From Beta vulgaris subsp. vulgaris (Eukaryota > Streptophyta > Magnoliopsida > Caryophyllales > Amaranthaceae): a stretch of 64,000 bases of DNA. The notes under the pieces were generated by a model that saw only the letters and a list, made by a program, of their open reading frames with translations, was not told the origin of the DNA and did not search any database. A program made the translations under genes and the position numbers. The stretch's first letter is position 1; every line of letters begins with the position of its first letter. Location of the stretch: the NCBI RefSeq assembly GCF_026745355.1, contig NC_079208.1:17812760-17876759 (forward strand), read 5' to 3'. Shown here piece by piece: positions 23,797 to 33,405 of this stretch.

Positions 23797-26700
23797 TCAA
23801 TTAAACCATGCTCCACTATTGTCTATCTACCTTTTCAATAAAACAACAATTAATACCCAAACAAAAATTTATCACCTAAACTATGCACCATGATAGATGC
23901 TAAGCCTTTTGTTGGAACAGGAGTATAATTTTGCAATTTGTAAATGTCTTTGAAAAAAAGCAAGAGGAAAAACAAACAAAAATAGTGAAATGGGGGACAT
24001 TAGTCCAACTTGCAACACCAATCAAAACAAGCTGGAAACCCAAGCTTCACTTATTTAATACTTTGTACCTACAAGACTACAGACCATCAAGGAATAACAC
24101 TAAGTAAGAATCAACAAAAAGAGTCAAGTCAACAGCAAAAACAACAAAGCCTTAGTAATAGTATGAATTTGGGGTCGGCTAACAGGAACCATCTTAATAA
24201 TCCATTGTTGTGGCAAAGGAAACAATAACATAAAGTAATAAGTTCAACATAGTAAACAATGAAAATAAGAAAGTAAAAGTGAAAGTGAGAAAAGTAAGAC
24301 GAGAAAAACACAAGGAAGAAGAAGCTCAAGGTATGATGAGCCAATCAAGATATGGGGATATAGGAATAAAATTTGAAAACATTACATGGATCACAGTATA
24401 AATATAAAAAAAATTAGGATTTTAAAATGAAGTTTTAGGAATTTTTGTGAAAGATGGTAAAGAGAGAAAAACAGATGTAAAGAAAAACTAATGGAAGATT
24501 TGAGAAAACCGCAAAATATATAAAAAAATATTCGAGAAAAAGTTCGCAAAGCACAAGGAGTAATAAAAGAGGAATCAAAATCTACCTTTTCAAGTTGTGT
24601 CAAGTACCCAGTATAATAGATTATCTCCCTAGTCCATCCACTCCGCCTTATCCAACGCCATATTTTCCTGAATCCCTGATAGCCTCATGCACTCTCAATC
24701 ACACTCATTCAAGTTTTCTTAGGTCTTCCCAACACCTTACAACCCATAACTTTGCCACTTTTCAAGCCTCCTAACTACATCACTGAGTGTCCATTTGGCA
24801 TGTCCAAACCACCTTAGACTATTCTCCATCATCTTGTCCTAAATAGTTATAACTCTAACTTTCTTCCTAATTATCTCATTCCCCAATTGATACTTCTTGT
24901 ATGTTAACACATCCAACGAAACATACGCAACTCAGCTCCATTCATCTTATGGATGTCAGGATGCTTCACTGCAACATTTCGTGCCATATATAATAGCGGT
25001 CTAATTGTTAGTGCAGCATTCTCACATCCATAAGATGAATATGGCGAAAAAATAAAATTGACGAATTACCACTAAGCTACCTGATGTTGATTTCAACTAA
25101 GGTTATTGATTTTTTTGCTATGGTTGGTGTTAATTTCTCCTATAGCTTGTACTTTCTTCCTTATGATGTTAGTTTCCCTCGTATAATTACTTTCATGTGT
25201 GAGTTCATCCTCATGACTTGTCAGTAATTTCCCTTAGGATTTTTTTGGATAAAACACCCTTATGTCTTCATTTTTTTAAAACAATCCCTCTTTTGTATTT
25301 TTTTTTATTGAACGCCCAAAATTTTCTAAAAATTCAGGTAGCACCCCCAAACCCTAATTTTTGTTAAATATAAACGTTTGTGGGGGGCCACCTATGCTTA
25401 GGTTCCTTCCTCTCTCACAACGGTCAGTTTCCGACACTCACAAATTGCAGTTGTTACTCCAAAATTTCAAATGGAAAATTGCAATTCCACTCTCAATTGA
25501 CAATTTCAATGTTCCATGAAATCAGGCAACTGTTACATTCGTTTGTATTCATTTCGATTTGGGGTAATTTAGCAATTCTAGGGTGTAATTGTGTTATCTT
25601 AATTTCGGTTAATTGTTCGATTAGGGTCATGGCAACCAAATGTGATTGTTGAATTCCAACTATGTTGAGGTAATTATACGAAACAAAGATGCATTGCCAC
25701 TGTATTAAAGCCACCATCGTATATCTTCCAGGTGATACAAGTAGTAGCACCCAAAATAAACTTCATCCGTTTAGAAATAGTTGGACCATCTCATGTTTTC
25801 ATGCTCGTCGATGCATGATTTTACATTAATATCTTTAATTATTTGTAAGTAAAAATTATAAAAAGTTGATATTAAAAAAATATATATATTGAGACGAATC
25901 TAACAAGATCACATATGATTATGTTTTTTCTAAAATAAACCACCAATGAGAATCAAAGCATAAGAGCTGAATAGTAAATACTATAAATATGGTGCAACTA
26001 TTTCTAAATGAAGGAAGTATTAACTAAAAAAAATTTACCTAATTTATAAGACAAATGATACAAAGAAACTATAGAAACAACAAAAGACATGAAAAAAAGG
26101 TTGACGGAGTACCTTAACTCTAAAACATTAACTAATAAACCATCATATTATTGCTTCCTCTAGCTCAATTAAACTATACGTTGCTATAGAGGTGTTCGCT
26201 TGTGCAAAGACTTTTGGCATAGCAGCACATAATACTTTAATTGTGCAGGATAAGGCTCAAAAAATAATAAATACAAGGAGCAAGAAACAATAGCCATGAT
26301 TGCATATAGAAGATAAACATCAAGTCAAGCTGACGAATAAATAAAAGGTACATACCGTAAGTACAGATGCGGGAACTGCTAGAACTGTGAGAGGGACGTA
26401 CGCGATAGCCCTAAGATTCAGTTGCAAAAGAATCGAATTAGTGTCTTTACTAAATTAGCTATTTCTGTTGTTACTTATTAGGCAAATTAACTAAAGAATT
26501 CCCCATTTCCTTTTATGTAATGTGGTTGCCACAATCTCTCTCTACTTCTTTTTTACCCGGAATGCTAAAGGACAAAACTACCTGCCAACCCAATATAACT
26601 CTTTCAAAAGTGAAAGAAAAGTTAATGGGGCAATCTTTTGGGGACGGAGGGAGCAATTTCATCACAGACACTCTTTGACACCAAAATATGTACTGAAGCA

Positions 26701-29700
26701 CAAAAATGAAGTAACAAAATTTGGTGTAACTTTTCACCATTATAAATTATTCAAGTGTCTCCAAGCTAATCAAACCACAGCAATTCAGAATCCCCCAATG
26801 AGGTTTACCAAAAGAATGACCCCAACAGAAAAAAAGAATCATAAGATCGTCATGTGGTTCCAATTGTCATAACTCATTCCTAATGGGCACTAGATACTCG
26901 GTAGTGGTTGGCATTTACATATTAGTGATTACATATTAGTTGTGTGTACGTGTGTATGTGTGCACGCGTGTGTGTGTAGAGAGAGAAGGAGATTTATGGT
27001 TAGAAAAAGATTTTTTGTATATTTTTTGAATTAAATGCGCACATTTTTTTTCAATTAAATGTGCATATTTTTATCATGTGCATTTTTTTTTTTTTTTGTC
27101 AAGATGTACTCGCGGTTCGAAAATCGAAATATGCATATTCGGTTCAAATCTGTCATATTCAATGGTCTCGGTTCAAATCGAAATATGATATTAGTTGAAG
27201 CATCACACACAAAGACATAATCGCTTCTGAATAAATTTATACTAAATTAAGGTTCGTATGAAATGAAGAGAAAAGCAAAAAAGAAAACAAGAAAAACAGA
27301 TGTAACTTACAATACAACAGGACCCCAAGGACCAAGATCCTCCTTGACCCATAGCAGAAACTCTTTCAGATACTATCCAATAAAAAAATGTACATGTCAA
27401 TATCATATGTCATATAGTGGTAAACATCTAAAAGTGAGCAATCATGCAATGGCAAATGTAAATGGCAACTGGATGACTTGTCTCCCAGTGCTAGCTTATC
27501 ATTGATTTAATTGCTCATGACAAATATATGAGCTAAGCTTTATCCACACCAAGAGTTCTTATAAAAGCAAGATTTTAAACCACAGACATCTCTTTAACAT
27601 CTTGTTCAACTTTCTAATGCTAAAAATAATAGAACTCTTAGAATAGCGGCAATGAGAGAGGTAATTATGTTATAGCACATGACCACCACAAGTTAAATTG
27701 AAAAGAATATGAATTGATGAATCAAGGAATAAGCTTTGAGAATAATTACTTCAAAACTATGGTGGTGACAACTATGTACTCCAAATAGTTTTGGTTATCG
27801 AAAAAGGGCCCTGAGGTTCCTGACAATGACACGAACGAAAGGCTGTTTGGTTCACACAACACAAAAGCAAAATAAATAAGGAAGATTAATGAGAGGAAAA
27901 GGAAACAAAAAAGGGAAATTCAATTCTTTTGTTTGGTTTTAGTTTATACAAAGTAAAAAGAAATGACAACCACTCTCCACCTACCCAAATACATAAGATT
28001 GTCAATCACCATACCCAACACCACACCATATCATCCACCACTGCCATATCCAACTACGTTACAACCACCACATCATCCTCTTCCTTACCTCAACAGTGCG
28101 ACCACTATCCTTCTCCATAATTATCGAACTTGAATACCAAAATTGGTTTGTTGATGGTCAAATCTTGTCATAAAAGCCACTCAAAATTACATGGTTTACA
28201 CCTCGAAAGCTTTTTCGATCTTCTCTCTCCACACCTCTACTCTCTCTCTACCTCCCTCCCTCCCCCTCTCTTTCTCCTCCCCTCCCTCCCTCCCCCTCTC
28301 TTTCTCCTCCCCTCCCTCCCTCCCCCTCTCTTTCTCCCCCCCCCCGTCCCTTCCTTTCTCCCCCCTCCCCCTCTCTCTCTCCCCCTCTCTATTTCCCCTC
28401 CCCCCATCTCTCTCTCCCTCCCCCTCCCGCTTCCTCATCTCTCTCTCTCCCTATCTCCCGCTCCCCCTCTCTCTTTCCCACTCTCTCCCCCCTCTCTCTC
28501 TTTCCCACTCTCTCCCCCCTCTCTCTCCCTCTCCCTCCCCCTCTCTCTCCGCTTCCCTCTCTCCCCCTCTGTCTCTCCCTCCCTCTCTCTTTGTGTCTCC
28601 ATCCACCTCTCTCTCCTCCCCCCATACTCTTTCTCTCCCTCTCCCTCCCTCCCCCCCTCTCTATCTATCTATCTATCTCTACTAGATCCACTTTTGTCCT
28701 TGTAATATTCTATGGTGTAGTGACAAACACTTGGGTCAGTTTCTGAGAGGCAATGACATGTTGGAAAGGGGAAGAGAGATGGTCCGTGACCTCAAAAGTT
28801 AAAGAGATAGATACTAATGACCCTTACAAAGTCGTAGCTATAGCCGTGGCAATTTTGTAGACACAAGGAAGTTCTTCTAAATAAAGATCAAAGGTAAAAG
28901 TTGACTCATATAGTATAAATGTCACCTAAGCCATGTTAAGCAAAGATAACTTTTACAATAGTTGTTAGTTGTTGTACTAGCATATACTTTGACAAACTTT
29001 AGTTGTTAGAAATCATTAGTTAAATGTTAGCTTGTCCGATAGGGAACGAATTAAACCTCGTTGGCTCCCTGGGATCCTGTCTACCCAACCCTTTGGGTCA
29101 GACCTATTTTAAGGTTTGTATATCCGAGACAAGTATTGGTCTAGGTGCCTATGGATTGGTCCCAAGCTGTTGTCATGCTTTTGAACCTATCCCCAAACCA
29201 GATTCAACCGACACTTTTCGTCAAAACCAAACTGCCTCCAATCTCTTGTCGTGCACAATCAATTTCTCTTTCCATCACTTTCATCTCTCAAACCCATACT
29301 CTAACGCAATCTCATCTCTTAGTCACTCTCTCACACACTGTCATTAGTTGATCACGAGATCTTAATGATGAAATTGTTAGATATAACCTTTTTTGTTATT
29401 GTTGTTGTATACAAAACTTATATAAATTAAAGTAGGCATCTTTTCGTGTTGAGACTTAGAATTGCAGCGAATGAAAATAGGATCTTTTCCCTGAACTGTA
29501 ATGCAGTGTAATCACCTTGTGTTAATGCATTACTGTATAACATTTAAGTTCATCTCTCTTCTATTCTTCTATCACATGTTAATAAGTGTGCTAGCACGTT
29601 TCCATATTACTTAATCAACACCCAATTTCCATCGAGCTTCACCACATCAACATTCGACGTATTGCTTCTGAGCATCATACTTTGTAATAAATCCAACGAG

Positions 29701-31239
29701 GGGTTTTGTGAAAATTCTTTGAGCAACTTAGATTGCTTTATCTTACAGTATTCTGGTTGCCTTTCCATTTCGCCTCTCCTCTTCGGCTCACACCCAACAG
29801 AGAATTATTTAATTTGCCTAAACCTATTATAGGCCCATATTGGTTAATTCATAAGCTACAGAGTAGACATTAACTTTAGGTTGAAGGTCATGTGTTTTGG
29901 TATCCATAATTTATTACAAATCCCCAAGAACATAGTGAGTAAAAGAGAAACAAAACAGAAGACTAAAAGGGTCTACCACATCCCTTTCCATTGTCTTAGT
30001 TGTCAAGAATATGCTCTACCCTGCTCGCTATCACCTCCATCAAAGAACCAAAAGGCTCATGCGTACCTTATATTACAATTATATTTAATAAAATATTATC
30101 AGGAAACCAGCTTATAATTCTTCTCCATTATATGATCTTATTACTTAACATGATCACATTTGCATGTAAAACATAGGACAATGCTGAAGGATTCTCAAAA
30201 AATCAATTCATACAACACACAATACTCCCTCCGTTTCCTAAAGATCTTCCCACTTACTGTTCCTACAGATACCAAGGAAAATCAAGTTGTGTGGGGCATG
30301 GTGTGAGTAAAGTAGGAGAGAGAAAGGGGTTAAGATAAATAAACAAATAAAAAGGGGTTAAAGTAGGAGAGAGAAAGGGAGTAAAATTGAATTAATAATG
30401 TAATAGTGGACCATATGATAGTGACATGAGAGGGTAAATAGGGAAATTTGTTTTGCCAAATAAGGAATAAAGCAAAAGTGGGAAGATCTTTTGGAAACAC
30501 CCTTAAACGGAAAGTGGGAAGATCTTTAGGAAACGGAGGGAGTAAATCAAAACACTAAATCACTCATATAACCTAAAACATAGCTGTGCCTAATTCCGAA
30601 ATATTCTAAGCAATTTTTGTTCAGAACATGTACAAATTTTACACATATAATTCTAAATGTTGTTTGTCAAATAACAGTTGTTGTATATAAACACTCACCA
30701 TCCTATATAATCAATATATATAATATACTACCTGCTTTTAATGTACAACTTTAATAATTTATATATAACATTTTTTTTAATAATTATATATAACATTTAT
30801 AGTTGAGTATATAACATTTGTGGTTAAATATTTAACATTTAAAAATTCTGAACAAAATTCCGTCCATAAATGTTCTGAATTAGGAGTTTTCCCCATGAAA
30901 AATAGCTCATAATGCACATTTGTAGTTGTGAAGCAATCAACAACAAAAGAAAGATAACAAATAAGAAGCTAAAAGTGAAAACATTAAACAATAAGTAACT
31001 AATTTGATAATAAACGCGGCTACATATAACTATAAGAAGCTAGAAGTGAAATGATTGATGATTAAAACTAATTGAGACGTGATATTGTGATAAATCCATA
31101 TTATGAAAAGCAGATAGAAAAATGAGAGTACCTGATCAATGGGGAGTGAATAGAGGAGAAAGATAAAGGCAATGAGAAAGAGAAGGAAGACGAGGCGGCG
31201 GAGGGCGGAGGAGAGAGAATTGGGGACAAAGAAAGCCAT
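10076..31239 (-). CDS. VTT-domain (SNARE-associated / DedA / TVP38-TMEM64-like) membrane protein, nine exons
   Basis: Nine exons join in frame to exactly 277 codons (276 aa plus stop): 31239-31132, 27372-27311, 26410-26356, 20590-20492, 20340-20254, 12019-11903, 11746-11654, 11058-11028 and 10254-10076. Every intron is GT-AG. Residues 8-30 form a hydrophobic helix. The VTT core runs from about 55 to 185, with the glycine-rich [11 protein letters not shown], then [14 protein letters not shown], and the loop [17 protein letters not shown] last helix lies at about 208-225 and a short acidic, Pro-rich cytosolic tail ends IKVDPS. Plant relatives are annotated as SNARE-associated Golgi proteins; animal VTT proteins (TMEM41B, VMP1) act as lipid scramblases, so a role in endomembrane lipid handling is inferred. 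The start is the first in-frame ATG (31239); the frame stays open further upstream but without an ATG. Introns of 3.8, 0.9, 5.8, 0.15, 8.2, 0.16, 0.6 and 0.8 kb make it very long for its coding size. Confidence 0.9.
10325..10780. mobile_element. Stowaway-like MITE in intron 8 of the VTT gene
   Basis: The left end CTTCCTCCATTCTGTTT and the reverse complement of the right end (ATTCCTCCGTTTCTAAA) match the Stowaway/Mariner-type CTCCCTCCGT consensus. TA dinucleotides flank both sides (10323-10324 and 10781-10782). It is AT-rich, 456 bp long and non-coding. Confidence 0.65.
12703..12714 (+). promoter_or_regulatory. Primer-binding site of the intron 5 LTR element
   Basis: TGGTATGAGAGC lies immediately after the 5' LTR and differs by one base from the common plant iMet-tRNA primer site TGGTATCAGAGC. 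Confidence 0.75.
13983..14282 (+). repeat. Degenerate tandem array in the LTR element interior
   Basis: A motif of the type GACCCATAGTTGGTCATT followed by CCCATAGAGGCTTTG recurs with a spacing near 60 bp, about five times with variation. It is AT-rich and non-coding. Confidence 0.7.
15066..16636. other. Intron 5 sequence with a GC-rich inverted-repeat patch
   Basis: Most of this shows nothing recognisable. From about 16080 the base composition shifts to GC-rich with repeated GGTCC, GGAAC and ACCACGT words. GGAACGCAGAA at 16460-16470 is matched in inverse by TTCTGCGTTCC at 16561-16571. This could be a worn hAT-type non-autonomous element, but no ends or target duplication were found. Confidence 0.35.
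16637..18762 (-). mobile_element. 5'-truncated RTE-type LINE in intron 5
   Basis: The minus strand encodes non-LTR reverse transcriptase in several frames. The 3' end carries a GCCGACCCCAAATCACC motif and closes with a TTG/CAA simple repeat at about 16639-16653, the known ending of plant RTE LINEs. Similarity starts abruptly at about 18762, so the endonuclease part is missing. A 20 bp A/T homopolymer lies at about 16746-16764 in the 3' region. It is in the same orientation as the host gene. Confidence 0.85.
16859..18760 (-). pseudogene. RTE LINE reverse transcriptase, frameshifted and truncated
   Basis: The order is that of an RTE ORF2 without its N-terminal endonuclease: a Lys/Arg-rich linker (18679-18242) ending in KATGPDGIP; fingers and palm (18185-17685) with [24 protein letters not shown] and FIDLEKAYD; the catalytic FADD box (17682-17416); and a long C-terminal domain (17506-16859) containing RYLGSIL and LLYGTECWA. 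Frameshifts lie near 18245, 17690 and 17450. One of these removes a few codons in the GVH..LSP region. Confidence 0.85.
19687..20049. mobile_element. MITE with CCAAACGGG-type ends in intron 5
   Basis: The left side CTCGTTTGGTAATTGG through AAATGGTGGTAATG is matched by the reverse complement of the right side, which reads CCCGTTTGGCAGTAG through AAATGGTGGTATGG. The length is about 360 bp with no coding capacity. The ends resemble Tourist/hAT-type MITEs. The target duplication could not be fixed, so boundaries are approximate. Confidence 0.55.
20591..23556. other. Intron 3, unassigned portion
   Basis: Apart from the G-rich run, no element with clear ends was identified in this part of the intron. 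A stretch around 22150-22400 has LTR-like character (an AAATAGAG box and a poly-T/CT-rich tail) but no partner copy or termini were found. Confidence 0.4.
21436..21471 (+). other. G-quadruplex-prone run in intron 3
   Basis: The plus strand has more than four runs of three or more G separated by single T or short spacers. The gene is on the minus strand, so the G-rich strand is the template strand. Confidence 0.6.
23557..23923. mobile_element. Stowaway-like MITE in intron 3
   Basis: It starts CTCCGTCCATCTCAGAA after TA and ends with AACAGGAG before TA. It is 367 bp, non-coding, and holds a TC dinucleotide run of about 30 bp at 23765-23794. Confidence 0.6.
24113..25040 (-). mobile_element. Old RTE-type LINE 3' remnant in intron 3
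   Basis: The part near 24600-25025 matches, at nucleotide level with many changes, the C-terminal coding region of the LINE at 16859-17300, for example the TCTTCCC..CCTTACAA and CATCTTATGGATG words. The 3' end again carries a GCCGACCCCAAATTC-type motif at about 24170. It has the same orientation as the host gene, is heavily decayed, and has no open frame left. Confidence 0.65.
25757..26019. mobile_element. Stowaway-like MITE in intron 3
   Basis: The inverted ends CTTCATCCGTTTAGAAATAG (left) and the complement of CTATTTCTAAATGAAGGAAG (right) share the TTTAGAAATAGTTG core. It is about 260 bp and AT-rich. The exact left end is uncertain by a few bases. Confidence 0.6.
26938..26988 (+). repeat. 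GT/GA-rich microsatellite in intron 2
   Basis: An imperfect GTGTGT run with ACGTGTG and GCACGCG interruptions grades into GAGAGAGA. It lies in the 0.9 kb intron between exons 2 and 3. Confidence 0.7.
28205..28680 (+). repeat. Long polypyrimidine low-complexity tract in intron 1
   Basis: About 475 bp of almost pure C/T on the plus strand, so the transcribed (sense) strand of the VTT gene is pure G/A. It begins with three near-identical 30 bp units of the CCCTCCCTCCCTCCCCCTC type (about 28251-28340), continues as CTCTCT/CCCC mixtures and ends in CTAT repeats. Open frames across it are artefacts of base composition. Confidence 0.9.
28681..31131. other. Intron 1, remaining portion
   Basis: Apart from the MITE at 30225-30542, no gene or element with recognisable ends was seen. 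The stretch is AT-rich with scattered short ORFs. Confidence 0.4.
30225..30542. mobile_element. Stowaway MITE in intron 1
   Basis: The terminal inverted repeat CTCCCTCCGTTTCCTAAAGA extends with few changes for about 30 bp at both ends, with TA on both sides (30223-30224 and 30543-30544). A second copy of the right-end motif (GGAAGATCTTTTGGAAAC) lies just inside the right end. It is 318 bp and non-coding. Confidence 0.85.
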
Positions 31240-31511
31240 GAAGCGACGGAGGAACCATGGACGGATGCTGCGATGGTGATCTTCACTGTCTTCTGTGATC
31301 TCCGGCTTCAGTGACGATCTTGCCCGCAAACTTAACCCTCCTACGTTTGCCAGATTTCTTTGATTTTCTAAATTCTCTCTCTTCAGTATTTCCCCTGCAA
31401 CACACAGTCTTCAAACAATCTCAATTTTGTCAAAGAAGATTTTTGTTGGTTTTGATCTGGATTCTGGATTCTCGATTCTGGATTTGGTGTGAGTTTTAGT
31501 TGTTGTTGCGC

Positions 31512-31519
31512 ATTTTATA
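31512..31519 (-). promoter_or_regulatory. Probable TATA box of the VTT gene
   Basis: On the minus strand, TATAAAAT lies about 270 bp upstream of the ATG at 31239. That predicts a transcription start near 31485 and a 5' leader of about 245 nt. The leader is CT/GA-rich. It is supported by position and consensus only. Confidence 0.5.
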
Positions 31520-31906
31520 CTTTTCTCCCCTTACCAGAGTTCTGTTCACCAACCAGGTTTTTCGGAGTTGTAATAATAAGCTTCGCAAAAGCTAAAACCG
31601 AGCCGAGCCCGGTTGATTAGAGAATTTTTACATATCCGGTTCGCAACTTGGCATGTTGGTAATAAAAGTGAACCAAGAGTGAGGGCTAAATGGTTACCCT
31701 TTTAGAGCAACTACAATGGCGTTAGTTTGAAATTTGCTCGCAAATACAAAAACTTAGGGGGTGTTTGGTTGCGGTAACTTTAATAGAATGGAGTGGAATG
31801 ACATCCATTCCATTATTTGGTTGGGGATATTCAGGGTAGAGTCTCATATTCATGGGTATCTATCTCCACCACATCCCCTAGAATCCCAATCTCCCCTCTC
31901 CCCTAA

Positions 31907-32412
31907 GGGCTTGTTTGGTTCAGCTTTGAAGAGTCTCAAGAAACGGAATCAGAAATAGACTCCATTATCAGATGTTTGGTACAATTTTTTTTGTTTCCAT
32001 TCCTTTACCTTCCTCAATCCTACTCCCTCAATTTGATACCCTTCTCACCCTTGCGATAACAAATATCGTTAAAGAGATGAAACATAAATTCACCTTTACA
32101 ACTCCACTGTGGGTCAACTAATAGTCATCTGATCAGCACAAGAATTTGAAGAAGAAAAACGAAACTGGAAAAAATGAGCTTTGTGGATCTGAAGAAGATG
32201 AAGCCAATTGATGAGAGAGATGAAAGAAATATACAGTAGTGTGAAAGTGCGACTGGAAGGTTAAGAAAGGATTGGGGGTTTGTGGGCCCTTGTTAAGAAA
32301 ATGGTAACCAAAAAAATTAGCAAAGGAATGGATTGGGTTAAAACTCATTCCATTCCTCTAATTCATCTCATTCCATTCCGTTTGTTTTTCGAAAGCCCAA
32401 CCAAACGGGCCC
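31907..32412. mobile_element. Tourist-like (PIF/Harbinger) MITE
   Basis: The ends GGGCTTGTTTGGTT and AACCAAACGGGCCC are inverted repeats flanked by identical TAA trinucleotides (31904-31906 and 32413-32415), the PIF/Harbinger target duplication. It is 506 bp with no coding capacity. Confidence 0.8.
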
Positions 32413-32506
32413 TAAGTTTCTAATTCCATTCCCCTGAAGTTTCAAACCCTAATTTGTGTGGAAAGGAGAGAGAGGTTAAACCCAAGACAAGAGAAGCCAG
32501 CCGTCG

Positions 32507-32580
32507 CCAACCACCCATTTCCGACCACCATCGTTGCCGACCACCCTTTTCCGACCACCACCGTCGCCGACCACCTTATT
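32507..32580 (+). repeat. CCGACCACC-type short tandem repeats in a leader exon
   Basis: The units CCGACCACC and GTCGCCGACCACC repeat four to five times just before a plausible splice donor (AAG|GTATGT at 32590). With the acceptor ahead of 33404 this forms a 5' leader intron for the Harbinger transposase. Confidence 0.55.
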
Positions 32581-33405
32581 TGCAGAAGGTATGTCCTCTT
32601 TTTGTCCCCAATTTCTTGTCAATTACAGTTTTGAAGTGATGTTCAATTTCGTAACATTTCTTGGTATTACAGTAACAAATTGCTATATTTTTCTCATCTT
32701 TCTTTTCTCTTTCATCTTAGGCTAATTGTTTGTTTTGTGATTATCTAATCGAAAGGACAAAGGTGTAATATATGAAGCAAATATTGTACCTTAAGTTTGC
32801 TAGAGTTTACGAAATAGAAGAGGCTAACTAGGGGGCTTGTCCATGGAAAGAAAGATTTATGTTTGTACCTTTTAGGATGTGAGTGGTCTCTAGATGGTTA
32901 GTGCGTGACAAATTTAATGGAATTTTCTCAATAAGTCGTTGATTTAACTTGTGTTTGCCTTAATACAAACAAACTACCAATCTCCTTAATTTAGCTGCAC
33001 CAATTAATTATCCATCTTGATCCACAATAATTTTCATGGATCATCTATTGGATATTTGGTACATTCATGTTATGACATCACTTTTTGAAATTATTGTCTG
33101 GTTAGCCTAATTGTGCATGTGGATTTGTATAATGGTCAAAGGTGCAAGCTAGCAAATTAAATTATGTTAAATTATATTGAATTCTTTCCCTTCCTGGTTG
33201 ATAGATGTTGTTCCCCCCTACTTCTTTGATGCAACTTGGCTTCTGTAAATGAATTATGCTAGTTACTTGATGACAGCTTATATGTGAATGGTGATAAGTT
33301 GATGACTCTTTGTGATATGGATGACTCTTTGTGACAACTTATAATAACTAGTATGAGTTCAAGTATAGTTGTATTAATATAAATTGTATGTCATTGTCTA
33401 CAGAA

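Noticed and set aside
28130..28705. Long Ser/Pro/Leu-rich open frames on both strands
   Set aside because: They follow from the C/T-only composition of the intron 1 tract; no start context or domain supports a protein.
31030..31329. Start of the VTT protein upstream of 31239 and read-through into intron 1
   Set aside because: The upstream extension begins at TTG without an ATG, and the downstream extension crosses a clear donor (CAG|GTACTC); family comparison supports the start at 31239.
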